NCBI RefSeq assembly: GCF_030408575.1
Contig: NZ_CP047047.1
Span: 620,001-684,000, forward strand
DNA length: 64,000 nucleotides
Reading direction: 5' to 3'
Source of the DNA: Corynebacterium auris
GTDB taxonomy: Bacteria; Actinomycetota; Actinomycetes; Mycobacteriales; Mycobacteriaceae
The notes beneath the pieces are model-generated. The model made no database searches and was not told the origin of the DNA. It saw only the letters and a program-made list of their open reading frames with translations. The position numbers and the translations under genes are program-made. Shown piece by piece: positions 17,873-27,845 of this stretch; within the stretch, counting starts at the first letter, position 1; the number at the start of each line of letters is the position of its first letter.

Positions 17873-18542
17873 GTGTTCTATTTAACACCCGGTGCCCGCG
17901 CTCGAACTCACTGACGACTCGTTGCGCGTAGTCGCGCGCGTCGGGGGCGTGCATGATGGCGCGCACGAGCGCCACCCCGGACACACCGGTGGCGGCGAGG
18001 TCTGCGGCGTCCTCGGCGGTCACGTCGCCGATGGCGACGACGGGGACCTTCGAGGCGCGCACCAGCTCCGGGTAGCCGCTCAGCCCGAGGGGCGCGCGCC
18101 CGGAATCCTTCGTGGGGGTGGCGCGGAAGGGCCCGGCGCCGATGTAATCGATGAGGCCTGCGACCTCGTTGGCCGCGCGCACCAGTTCGAGCGTGCCCGT
18201 GGTCAGGCCGATGACGGCTTCGGGGCCCAGCAGCTTCCGGGCGAGGCGGACGTCGAGGTCGTCCTGGCCCAAGTGGACGCCGGCCACCCCGTGTTCGCGC
18301 AGGGCCAAGGCGACGTCGATTCGGTCGTCGATAAGCACGCGTGCGGTCGGGCTGACCTCGCGCACCGCTGTGGCCACCTCGCGACCGAGGTGGTAGAGAT
18401 CGCGCGCCGAGATCGGCTTGCTGCGGACCTGGATCAGGCCCGCCCCGCCAAGCGCCGCCGCGCGCGCCCGGTCGACTACATCGGCGCCCGGGCCCGCGCC
18501 GGTGACAAAGTAGCAGCGCAGGTCAAGGCCGCTATTGACCAT
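17865..18542 (-). CDS. thiE: Thiamin-phosphate synthase ThiE
   Basis: This 225-residue TIM-barrel protein has the family features VRSKPISARDLYHLG, LIDDRIDVALA, GVHLGQDDL and YIGAGPFRATPTKDSG with the pyrophosphate-binding TPTK. It joins HMP-pyrophosphate and thiazole phosphate to thiamin phosphate. The start ATG lies inside the end of the preceding DUF7218 gene (11-base overlap) and its own end overlaps the MFS gene start, indicating tight coupling. Confidence 0.95.
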   Translation of the reverse strand: MVNSGLDLRCYFVTGAGPGADVVDRARAAALGGAGLIQVRSKPISARDLYHLGREVATAVREVSPTARVLIDDRIDVALALREHGVAGVHLGQDDLDVRLARKLLGPEAVIGLTTGTLELVRAANEVAGLIDYIGAGPFRATPTKDSGRAPLGLSGYPELVRASKVPVVAIGDVTAEDAADLAATGVSGVALVRAIMHAPDARDYAQRVVSEFERGHRVLNRTHE

Positions 18543-18822
18543 CGCGCAGCGCCTTGATCAGCTCGTCTTTCGTCATGGAGGAGCGCCCCTCGATCTCGAG
18601 CTCCTGGGCGCGCTCGTAGAGCTCGTCGCGCGTCCAGTCCTCGTAGGAGTCCGCCTTGCCACCCTTCTTGCCCACTGCGGAGCGGGAGGTGGCGGCGGCC
18701 TGGTTGGCAATAGCCGCCGCTTTCGACTTCGAGTTTCCCTCGTCGCGCAGCTTCTCGTAGAGCTTGCCGTCCTTGACGCTCGGCCCGCCGGCGGTGTTTT
18801 CCGGGTGTGTGTCCTTAGTCAT
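18532..18822 (-). CDS. DUF7218 / Rho-N-type small protein in the thi operon
   Basis: The 96-residue protein has the family pattern VKDGKLYEKLRDEGNSKSKA, then SRSAVGKKGGKADSYEDWT and a C-terminal SAP/Rho-N-like helix pair (DELYERAQELEIEGRSSMTK, DELIKALRDG). Such domains bind nucleic acid; here function is unknown. It lies between thiC (20 bases) and thiE (11-base overlap), so it should respond to the same riboswitch. It is unlikely to have a direct thiamin role. Confidence 0.85.
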   Translation of the reverse strand: MTKDTHPENTAGGPSVKDGKLYEKLRDEGNSKSKAAAIANQAAATSRSAVGKKGGKADSYEDWTRDELYERAQELEIEGRSSMTKDELIKALRDGQ

Positions 18823-18842
18823 GACGGCAAGTGTACGAGCGC

Positions 18843-20651
<1,809 letters not shown>

Positions 20652-20654
20652 TCA

Positions 20655-20749
20655 ACTTCCTTCGCTGGTGCTAACCAGACAGGTTCAAACGGTGCCCGCG
20701 CGAGCAGTAGCGCGGTCTCAGCCCCTCGCCGTGGGGCGCCCGTGTTCGG
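20655..20749 (-). ncRNA. TPP riboswitch (THI element) of thiC
   Basis: On the minus strand the leader carries GGGGCTGAGACCGCG, the CUGAGA pyrimidine-binding loop, and GAACCTGTCTGGTTAGCACC, the pyrophosphate-binding part. A GAAGGAAG segment follows. It ends within 15 bases of the thiC start, so the switch probably controls access to the ribosome binding site. Confidence 0.96.
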
Positions 20750-20756
20750 TCATAGG

Positions 20757-22058
20757 TCAGGGTAGCTGCTTCGGGTCGTTTTGCGCAGCCGAGTTTTGTT
20801 CAGCCGAGTTTTCAGCCGAGTAGGGCTCGATCCGCTCGGCGCGCCCGTAGGCGAGCCTGCGGTGCACCTTCTCGAAGGGACCCTGCCAGCCCGCGGCTTC
20901 AAGCGCGCATGCGAGAAGCAGGGTGATCAGCCAGATCAACGCGCCGACCGCGGTCTTGCCGGCGATGGAGGATTCCGCGCCCCATCCCAGGGCGAAGGGC
21001 ATGGTCAGGCCGATGAAGAGGAAGGACTGCGCGAGGTAGCCCGACATCGAGCGCTTGCCCAGCGCCACAAAGGGGTAGGCCCACGCAGGGGCGGAGGCGT
21101 CACCGCTTTCCGCGTATCGGCGGTGCATCTCCTTTTGCACCGGGTTGACCACGAGCGCCAGCGCGGCGAGGATGCCCGGCCCGGTCAATAGGCCCCACCC
21201 GTAGTTGAGGGTGGAGAAGGCGAGCTCGTAGCCCGGGTCGATCACCCCGATCGCGGACAGGCCCAGCGGCAGCCCCACCAGGATGACCACCGCCGCAGCC
21301 ACGATCACCCAGTTGACCAGGACCCGGCGGTGCTTGTCGACGTCCACAAGGTAGCCCTCCCGGGCCCAAATGAAGCCGATGAGAACGAGGCCGCCGAGCA
21401 TGAACGCGCTCACCGGCTGGCTGGTGAGGACAAGGAGGCTGAAGGCGGCGTTTTCCTGCAGGTATTCCGGCAGCGAGTCGATCTCGGTGGTGGGCATAAT
21501 GATCTCGTCGAGAACGATGCCGAGGTCCATCACCGCGAGCAGTCCCGCGCTGGCGGTGAACATCACGACCGAAAGGGCAATCAGGGCGTAGGCGATGATG
21601 CGCAGCGCATTCGTGGAAAGCGTGAGCATGAGCGCGACGATCGCCCCGGCGATGCCGTAGGTCGTCATAATGTCGCCGTAGAAGAGCGCGACGAGGTGGA
21701 TCACGCCGAACGCGGCGAGCCAGAGGTAGCGCCGCAGCAACACCGAGCGCGCGGCCTTTGCCGGGTAGTTCTTCCGGTAGAGGCTCGCGGCGATCAGCCC
21801 GATGCCGAAGCCGAGAAGCGTGGAGAACATCGGCAGGCCGCGCACGTGCACGAACATCGCGGACAGTACCGCGAGCACCTGATCTAGGGCGCTGTCCGGG
21901 CGGACCCCGCCGAGGGTCGAGCCGGGGGTGGAGTCCATGCTGTAGTCGTTGATAATCCACGCCTGGCTTGCGTTCGCCACAGCGATGCCGAGGAGTGCGA
22001 GGCCACGCGCGAGGTCGGGGACGATAAGCCGGGGGCTGTTTTTCCGTGCTGCTTCCAC
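20757..22058 (-). CDS. DUF418 family membrane protein
   Basis: The protein has roughly ten hydrophobic segments, begins with PDLARGLALLGIAVANA (the RG-xA-LLGI motif of the DUF418 N-terminal region) and has the GKRSMSGYLAQS segment near the C-terminus typical of the family. Family members are linked to small-molecule or acyl transport; function unproven. GTG at 22058 is favoured because AGG lies before it; the frame is open to ATG 22136. The C-terminus is unusual: a run of Ser-Ala-Glu-Asn-type repeats (YSAENSAEQNSAAQN), encoded by 20775-20822. Confidence 0.8.
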   Translation of the reverse strand: MEAARKNSPRLIVPDLARGLALLGIAVANASQAWIINDYSMDSTPGSTLGGVRPDSALDQVLAVLSAMFVHVRGLPMFSTLLGFGIGLIAASLYRKNYPAKAARSVLLRRYLWLAAFGVIHLVALFYGDIMTTYGIAGAIVALMLTLSTNALRIIAYALIALSVVMFTASAGLLAVMDLGIVLDEIIMPTTEIDSLPEYLQENAAFSLLVLTSQPVSAFMLGGLVLIGFIWAREGYLVDVDKHRRVLVNWVIVAAAVVILVGLPLGLSAIGVIDPGYELAFSTLNYGWGLLTGPGILAALALVVNPVQKEMHRRYAESGDASAPAWAYPFVALGKRSMSGYLAQSFLFIGLTMPFALGWGAESSIAGKTAVGALIWLITLLLACALEAAGWQGPFEKVHRRLAYGRAERIEPYSAENSAEQNSAAQNDPKQLP

Positions 22059-22184
22059 AAAGGACAACCTAACAGGATTTTCAGGCGGGGGGAGCCGGGG
22101 GAGAAAAGGGGGAACAAAGTGGCCCGAGTGTGGCAAAGTGAATGTTGTTCAGACGCGGGAGACCAAACGAGGAAAGCGGGATCA

Positions 22185-23279
22185 ATGGGCCACCGTTTCC
22201 GCGGGCGCAGCCTGAAGCTGGCGCTCGCCGCTGCAATTGCGACAGTTACAACCGGCGCGGCGGGCGCTCCCGCTGCGCAGGCGCAGCAGATACAGCTGCC
22301 GTCAGCGTCGCAGGTGGTTGAGGCCCTTCACGGCGCGTTCGACGTTCCTGAGCTGCCTGAGCTGCCGGAGCTACCCGCATTACCCGCACTGCCCGAACTC
22401 CCCACGCTGCCAGAGCTGCCGGGGCCGCCTGCGCCGCCTGAGCCGGCACGCGAACCGGAGGTTCCGGCGGCTGCCGATACCTACGCGGACCCCGCCGCGC
22501 CCGCCAGCGCCCAGGAGGCCGACTTCGTCGACCCCAACTACGTCTGGCGCACCGGCTTGCCGGCCCGGATACTGGCGGGCAAGCCCTTCAGTGAGAGGGT
22601 GCTCCACCGCGTCCCCGGCTCCTTCCACGACGCGCCGGCGATCCCAGCCGAGTCGGAGCAGGCGCGCGGGCGCGGTACCTCCCTCTACGGGCCGGGCACC
22701 CCGGTGTACGTCGGGGACAGTATGTGCACCGTCGCTGCGGCGGGCTACGACGAAGCCGGGCGCAAAGTCGCCATCACGGCCGGGCACTGCGGTGCGCCGG
22801 GCACCCCGGTCGCCTCGGCGGACTCGCCGCAGGTGGGTGTGTCGGGGACCGTGGTGTCCACCAACCCGGCGCTCGACTACTCCGTCATCGAGCTCGGGTC
22901 GAACAGCGAGGTCACCCGCACCTACAACGGCGTGACCGTCAACTCCCTCGGCGGGGCGCCGCAACGCCCGGGTGCCATCGTGTGCAAAAACGGCGTCGCC
23001 TCGGGCCACACGTGCGGCATGACCTTCCACGAGGGGGGCCGTGCCAACATTAGCCAGGTGTGCGCGATGTACGGTGATTCCGGCGCCCCCCTCATGGTCG
23101 GCGACAGGCTGGTGGGCCTGGTCACCGGGGGCGCCCTGCCAGCCGAGGCAAACCTCGCGTGCTACACCCCGCTGCAGGGCGCGCTGCACGCCCCGACGGT
23201 GAGTACCCGCATGGATTCAGTTCTCAGCGACATGGACGCGCGCCCCGCGCCGGGCCGGGGATTCCACCTGCCGAACTGA
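22185..23279 (+). CDS. Secreted trypsin-like (S1) serine protease
   Basis: A signal peptide (residues 1-33, ending AQAQQ) is followed by a Pro-Glu-Leu-rich segment (about 55-90) in which LPELPELPALPALPELPTLP repeats a three-residue unit. The protease domain shows the full triad: His in ITAGHCG, Asp in LDYSVIEL and Ser in YGDSGAPLM. Two Cys pairs may form disulfides. The ATG at 22185 has GAGGAAAGC upstream. The Pro-rich stretch may span the envelope; the target is unknown. Diverges from the DUF418 gene. Confidence 0.88.
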   Translation: MGHRFRGRSLKLALAAAIATVTTGAAGAPAAQAQQIQLPSASQVVEALHGAFDVPELPELPELPALPALPELPTLPELPGPPAPPEPAREPEVPAAADTYADPAAPASAQEADFVDPNYVWRTGLPARILAGKPFSERVLHRVPGSFHDAPAIPAESEQARGRGTSLYGPGTPVYVGDSMCTVAAAGYDEAGRKVAITAGHCGAPGTPVASADSPQVGVSGTVVSTNPALDYSVIELGSNSEVTRTYNGVTVNSLGGAPQRPGAIVCKNGVASGHTCGMTFHEGGRANISQVCAMYGDSGAPLMVGDRLVGLVTGGALPAEANLACYTPLQGALHAPTVSTRMDSVLSDMDARPAPGRGFHLPN

Positions 23280-23361
23280 TTAAAAGCCCCGCTGCCTCGC
23301 GGACCACGAAGCGGACCACGCAGCGGAAAGCCTCGCGCAAAACGGTAGAGGGAGAGGCGCG

Positions 23362-24159
23362 CTAGCGCCGTGAAAGGGCCTCGAGTGCGGCTTCGTGCAG
23401 GTGCCCGTTGGTGGCCACGGCATCGCCGCCGTGGGGGCCATCGACACCTTCCAGCGAACTGAAGCGCCCGCCCGCCTCCTCTACCAAGACGGACAGGGCG
23501 GCGAGGTCCCACAGCGAGACCTCCGGTTCCGCGGCGATGTCCACGGCACCCTCGGCGACGAAGCAGTAAGACAGGAAGTCGCCGTAGCCGCGCAGCCGCC
23601 ACGTCTTTTCCGTCAGGGCGAGGAAGTTTTCCTGCAGCCCGCGCTTGTCCCAGCCGGCGAGGGAGGACATGGACAGGGAGGCGTCGGAAAGCTCGGTGAC
23701 GCCGGAGACGGCGAGCTGCTTCAGGGGCCCGCCGTTGAAGGTGCGCCACGCGCCGGTGCCGGAGGAGGCGTACCAGCGGCGGGCCAGGGCGGGCGCGGAG
23801 ACGACCCCGACGACTGGGGTGGCGTCGACAAGCAATGCGATGAGCGTGGCGTAGACGGGAACGCCGCGCACGAAGTTCTTGGTGCCGTCGATGGGGTCGA
23901 TGACCCACTGGCGGCCCTCGAAGGCGGCCTGGCCCCCGAACTCTTCGCCGATCACGGCGTCGGCGGGGCGGGCCTCGTCGAGTCGGGCGCGCAGGGCCTT
24001 CTCGACGGCAAGATCGGCGTCCGAGACCGGAGTCATGTCGGGTTTGGCCTCAATGTGCAGGTCGGCGGCCTCGAATCGGTCCAGGGTGATCGCGTCGGCG
24101 ATATCGGCCAATTCGAGCGCGAGGGCGAGGTCGTCTGCGTAACTCGGGGTGTTAGACAT
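23362..24159 (-). CDS. hisN: Histidinol-phosphate phosphatase HisN (inositol monophosphatase family)
   Basis: The 265-residue protein carries the metal-binding motifs of the family: IGEEFGG (motif 1), [12 protein letters not shown] (motif 2) and the C-terminal [17 protein letters not shown] (motif 3). In corynebacteria the gene next to prfB of this type is the histidinol-phosphatase for histidine synthesis, so I use hisN. Its start at 24159 overlaps the end of the upstream family member by eight bases. A general inositol-phosphatase activity is an alternative. Confidence 0.82.
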   Translation of the reverse strand: MSNTPSYADDLALALELADIADAITLDRFEAADLHIEAKPDMTPVSDADLAVEKALRARLDEARPADAVIGEEFGGQAAFEGRQWVIDPIDGTKNFVRGVPVYATLIALLVDATPVVGVVSAPALARRWYASSGTGAWRTFNGGPLKQLAVSGVTELSDASLSMSSLAGWDKRGLQENFLALTEKTWRLRGYGDFLSYCFVAEGAVDIAAEPEVSLWDLAALSVLVEEAGGRFSSLEGVDGPHGGDAVATNGHLHEAALEALSRR

Positions 24160-24958
24160 GCCCGCCAAGCCTAGCCGCAATGTCCTCGACGATCTGGCGG
24201 TTGCCCGCGACGCACCAGGTCACCCCGCCGGCGTCGACCTTGATCGCAGCCCCTCCCGCCGCCTCGACCAGGGCCTTGCCGGGCAGCCAGTCCCAGTCCG
24301 CGACGCTGTGCTGCAGCCACGCGCCGAGCTGGCCGGAGGCGATGTTGGCCAGGTCAACCGAGCCGGCGCCGAGCATGCGCACCGTGGCCGCATCCCGCGC
24401 GGCGCGCAGCCACGTTTCGCGGATGGCGTCGTCGCGCATGGAGGTGGGGTGGAGGTAGGTGGCCAGGCCCTTTTCCTGCAGCGGTGCCTCCGGGAGCGGG
24501 GCGAGCGGTTCGCCATTGCGGGTGGCGGTGCCGTCTGCGGCGACCCAGGTGGTGTCCGTCGCCGGGCGGTGCACCGCGGAGAGCAAAATATCGTCGTCGC
24601 GGGTCAGCGCGACAGCGGAGCAGAAGTAGTCCGAGCCCTGGAGGAAGTTGAAGGTCCCGTCCACCGGGTCGATCACCCACACCCGCCCGCTCCGCGAGTC
24701 CCGTGAGGCACCTTCCTCTCCGAGGATGCCATCCTCCGGCCGCAGCGCGGCGAGCGCTTCGGCGACGAACTCCTCGGCGGCGCGGTCGGCGTCGCTGACC
24801 ACGTCAGAGACGGAGGTTTTGTAGTCGGTCTCAAGACCCGCCGCGCGCATGCGCAGCGCGAGCGAGCCCGCGTGCGTGACCAGCGCGGCGGCGAGCTCTG
24901 CATCGGTGGAGGAGGAGTGGGCGCGGATGAACTCTCGGGAGGTTGGCATGATTCCCAT
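24152..24958 (-). CDS. Inositol monophosphatase family protein
   Basis: The protein of about 268 residues has [23 protein letters not shown] and [16 protein letters not shown], the three metal and substrate motifs. It is paralogous to hisN and forms a two-gene operon with it. Candidate substrates are inositol phosphates or sulfur-pathway nucleotides. Start is ATG 24958 (GGAG eight bases upstream) or ATG 24949. It diverges from prfB. Confidence 0.83.
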   Translation of the reverse strand: MGIMPTSREFIRAHSSSTDAELAAALVTHAGSLALRMRAAGLETDYKTSVSDVVSDADRAAEEFVAEALAALRPEDGILGEEGASRDSRSGRVWVIDPVDGTFNFLQGSDYFCSAVALTRDDDILLSAVHRPATDTTWVAADGTATRNGEPLAPLPEAPLQEKGLATYLHPTSMRDDAIRETWLRAARDAATVRMLGAGSVDLANIASGQLGAWLQHSVADWDWLPGKALVEAAGGAAIKVDAGGVTWCVAGNRQIVEDIAARLGGHV

Positions 24959-24972
24959 TATGGGTGCTCCGC

Positions 24973-24978
24973 TACAGT
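24973..24978 (+). promoter_or_regulatory. Predicted -10 element of prfB (leaderless transcript)
   Basis: TACAGT fits the TANANT consensus and ends eight bases before the prfB ATG. There is no ribosome binding site before the ATG, so transcription probably starts at or next to the start codon. Confidence 0.45.
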
Positions 24979-24986
24979 GGGGCCTT

Positions 24987-26087
24987 ATGCATCCCGAGAC
25001 TTCTTCGCGCATTCAGGACCTCGATTCGACGTTGACGACGATTGAGAAGGTCATGGATCTTGACGCCCTCGGGGCGCGGGCGCGCGAGCTGGAGCAGCAG
25101 GCGGGGGATCCTTCCCTGTGGGACGACCCGGATCACGCGCAGAAAGTCACCACCGAGCTATCCAACGTCCAGGCCCGCCTGCGTAAGGTCACCTCCCTGC
25201 GCTCCCGGCTCGACGATCTCCCCGTCATGTACGAGCTCGCCGAGGAAGAAGGGGAGGCATCGCTTGCCGACGACGAACTCGCCGCCCTGGAAGAAGCGGT
25301 CTCCTCCCTGGAGGTCCAGACCATGCTCTCCGGCGAGTACGACGAGCGCGAGGCGGTGGTGAACATCCGCTCCGGCGCGGGCGGCGTCGACGCGGCCGAC
25401 TGGGCTGAGATGCTCATGCGCATGTACGTGCGCTGGGCGGAAAAGAACGATCACAAGGTAGATGTGTACGACATCTCCTACGCGGAGGAGGCGGGCATCA
25501 AGTCCGCTACCTTCGTCGTCCATGGCGATTACATGTACGGCCAGCTCTCGGTGGAGCAGGGCGCGCACCGCCTGGTGCGCATTTCTCCCTTCGACAACCA
25601 GGGCCGCCGCCAAACCTCCTTCGCCGAGGTGGAGGTGCTGCCGGTGGTGGAGCAGACGGACCACATCGACATCCCAGATTCGGACATCCGCGTCGACGTC
25701 TACCGCTCCTCGGGCCCCGGCGGGCAGTCGGTGAACACCACCGACTCCGCCGTGCGCATCACTCACCTGCCCACCGGGATCGTGGTGACCTGCCAGAACG
25801 AGAAGTCGCAGATTCAAAACAAGGCCTCGGCGCTCAACGTGCTGCAGTCGAAGCTCCTGGAGCGCAAGCGCCAGGAGGAAAAGGCCGAGCTCGACGCCCT
25901 GGGCGCGGGCGGCAACGCCTCCTGGGGCAACCAGATGCGCTCCTACGTTTTGCACCCGTACCAAATGGTCAAGGACCTGCGGACGAACTACGAGGTGGGG
26001 GACCCGCAGAAGGTGCTCGACGGCGACATCGACGGCTTTTTGGAGTCCGGCATCCGCTGGCGTATGGCGGAGCAGCAGGAGAGCTAG
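24987..26087 (+). CDS. prfB: Peptide chain release factor 2 (RF2)
   Basis: The 366-residue protein has the SPF anticodon-like tripeptide (in [10 protein letters not shown]) that reads UGA/UAA, and the GGQ loop ([15 protein letters not shown]) that triggers peptide release. The frame is continuous from the start, so the programmed +1 frameshift found in many bacteria is absent. ATG 24987 gives the usual N-terminus ([20 protein letters not shown]). No ribosome binding site is seen, consistent with a leaderless mRNA. Confidence 0.97.
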   Translation: MHPETSSRIQDLDSTLTTIEKVMDLDALGARARELEQQAGDPSLWDDPDHAQKVTTELSNVQARLRKVTSLRSRLDDLPVMYELAEEEGEASLADDELAALEEAVSSLEVQTMLSGEYDEREAVVNIRSGAGGVDAADWAEMLMRMYVRWAEKNDHKVDVYDISYAEEAGIKSATFVVHGDYMYGQLSVEQGAHRLVRISPFDNQGRRQTSFAEVEVLPVVEQTDHIDIPDSDIRVDVYRSSGPGGQSVNTTDSAVRITHLPTGIVVTCQNEKSQIQNKASALNVLQSKLLERKRQEEKAELDALGAGGNASWGNQMRSYVLHPYQMVKDLRTNYEVGDPQKVLDGDIDGFLESGIRWRMAEQQES

Positions 26088-26144
26088 CGGAGCTTCCTCA
26101 TTGCGCTGCACACGCCTTCCGCGCGCCTGGTGTCGCCCCGCTTC

Positions 26145-27473
26145 TTAGGCGTCACGCAGGTCGATGCCCTTCGTCTCCGGCAGGATCTTCATGCTGACGA
26201 GGGTGAGAACGCACAGCACCACGACGTAGGTGCCGGAAATGTGCGTCAGGTCATGGGTGGTAAACCACTGGAAGATGTACGGGGCGGTACCGCCGAAGAC
26301 AGCGACCGACAGCGAGTACGCGAAACCGATGCTGCTGGTGCGCTGTGAAGTGGGGAAGACTTCGGCCATCACCGGGGCAAGTAGCGCTCCGCCGGCCGCG
26401 ACCGCGATGACGGCGGCGGTGGCGGAAACAAGCAACGTCCATGGCTGCGCGTCGATGAACCCCATCAGCGGGATTTGCAGGACGCCGACTGCGATGGCGA
26501 AGGTGTACATCACCGGTTTACGGCCGATGCGGTCGGACAGCGCGCCCCACAGGGGCAGGGCGATCAGACCGCAGGTCTGCGCGAAGACCGAGACCCAGTA
26601 GGCTCCCTGGGTGGACATGCCCTCGTGGGTGATGGCGTAGGTGGAGATGTAGGAGGTCCACGTGTAGTGGGCTGAGGTGACCCCGGAAACCATGCCGATG
26701 ACCAGCAGGATGTTCACCCAGTTCGGGCGCTGCGGTGTCTTGGGGCGGGCTGCAGCGAGGTTGTCGTAGGAGTCAACGCCTCCTTCTTGGAGCTCCGCGA
26801 AGTGCTCGGATTCCTGCATATGGCGGCGCAGGTAGAGGGCAACGAGCGCCGCTGCTGCGCCCAGCCAGAACGGGATACGCCAGCCCCAAGCGCCGATTTG
26901 GTCGTCGCTAAGCACGAGCGTGATCACGCCGCCGAGCGTGTAGGCGATGACGGAGCCGCCGAAAATGGACATGTAGACCATCGATCCCCACATGCCGCGC
27001 CGGTTTTTTGGGGCGATCTCCGGGATGTAGCTGTTTGCGGTGGCGGACTCGCCCCCGTGGGCAAAGCCCTGCACCACTCGGGCGAAGAGCAGGACGACAG
27101 AGGCCCAGATGCCGATCTGCCCGTAGGTCGGCATGACGCCGATGAGCACTGCAGACAGCGCCATGATGACAATGGTGCTCAGGAGCACGTTCTTACGGCC
27201 CACCCGGTCGGCGATGCGCCCGAAGACGATGCCGCCCAGCGGGCGGACGAGGAAGCCGATAGCAAAGACCCCGAATGTGGAAAGTAGGGCCGAGGTGGGG
27301 TCCGTTTTGTCGAAGAAAGCTGCGGCAATGAATGGGGCGAAGACCGCGTAGGAGCTCCATTCGAACCACTCGAGCAGCTGGCCGATGAGGCTGGCGCCGA
27401 GGGACTTCTTGTCGGCGGGGCGTTCTGCCTCGATGTGTGTGGTGCCCATGTCGAAGCGCTGTGTGACGCTCAT
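26145..27473 (-). CDS. MFS transporter, metabolite:H+ symporter (MHS) type
   Basis: The 442-residue protein has 12 helices and the motif FGRIADRVGRKNVL between TM2 and TM3; FARVVQGFAHGGESA in TM4 and the GMWGSMV loop are typical of the MHS group (alpha-ketoglutarate, citrate and shikimate permeases). It is a likely organic-acid importer. AGGAGG precedes the ATG. It diverges from the split biotin carboxylase operon across a 372-bp region with a palindromic operator, which suggests a shared inducer and that the imported acid feeds the cluster. Confidence 0.88.
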   Translation of the reverse strand: MSVTQRFDMGTTHIEAERPADKKSLGASLIGQLLEWFEWSSYAVFAPFIAAAFFDKTDPTSALLSTFGVFAIGFLVRPLGGIVFGRIADRVGRKNVLLSTIVIMALSAVLIGVMPTYGQIGIWASVVLLFARVVQGFAHGGESATANSYIPEIAPKNRRGMWGSMVYMSIFGGSVIAYTLGGVITLVLSDDQIGAWGWRIPFWLGAAAALVALYLRRHMQESEHFAELQEGGVDSYDNLAAARPKTPQRPNWVNILLVIGMVSGVTSAHYTWTSYISTYAITHEGMSTQGAYWVSVFAQTCGLIALPLWGALSDRIGRKPVMYTFAIAVGVLQIPLMGFIDAQPWTLLVSATAAVIAVAAGGALLAPVMAEVFPTSQRTSSIGFAYSLSVAVFGGTAPYIFQWFTTHDLTHISGTYVVVLCVLTLVSMKILPETKGIDLRDA

Positions 27474-27845
27474 GTGTCCTCCTTTGGACGTCCTCTGGAC
27501 GCCACGGTGTGTTTCGGCGGAACTGTATAGACCGCATCACTGTTATGTGACAAAAATGATTTATGTCACATTCTTGAGCTGGTTGCGCGTCTTTTTGGGG
27601 GGATAGGAAACCTTAGCGCCCGGAAATATTTCTACGTGCGCAAATGTGCGGACGAAGAGCCCTTCCGTGGCCCCTGCCCTACCCTAATGTGGGGGTGGAC
27701 ACCTCAGTTCGGCGGGGGGCAGTGAGTGTGATCCGACAACTTTGTTCCAGAATGAGTCGCGCATCACAGTTTTGTGCGCGTACATTTAGCGCAACGGCGG
27801 CTTGCCATTCGGCACTGCCCCGTCCGGCTTTTCCAAGGAGGAACC
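27474..27845. promoter_or_regulatory. Divergent control region between the MHS transporter and the carboxylase operon
   Basis: The 372 bases hold no gene. The prominent element is the palindrome at 27545-27571 described separately. AACTTTGTTCC and TTTTGTGCGCGTACATT occur toward the carboxylase side; TACATT near 27792 could be a -10 element. AAGGAGG precedes the carboxylase ATG, and an AGGAGG precedes the transporter start. Confidence 0.5.
27545..27571. promoter_or_regulatory. Palindromic operator ATGTGACA-N11-TGTCACAT
   Basis: Perfect 8-bp arms, an A/T-rich 11-base centre, 74 bases upstream of the MHS transporter start. The half-sites resemble GlxR/CRP-type halves but the spacing is wider than the usual TGTGA-N6-TCACA, so a GntR-type or other local regulator is as likely. 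Confidence 0.6.

Noticed and set aside
24849..24986. Earlier starts for prfB
   Set aside because: The upstream codons overlap the divergent phosphatase gene and do not match the family N-terminus.
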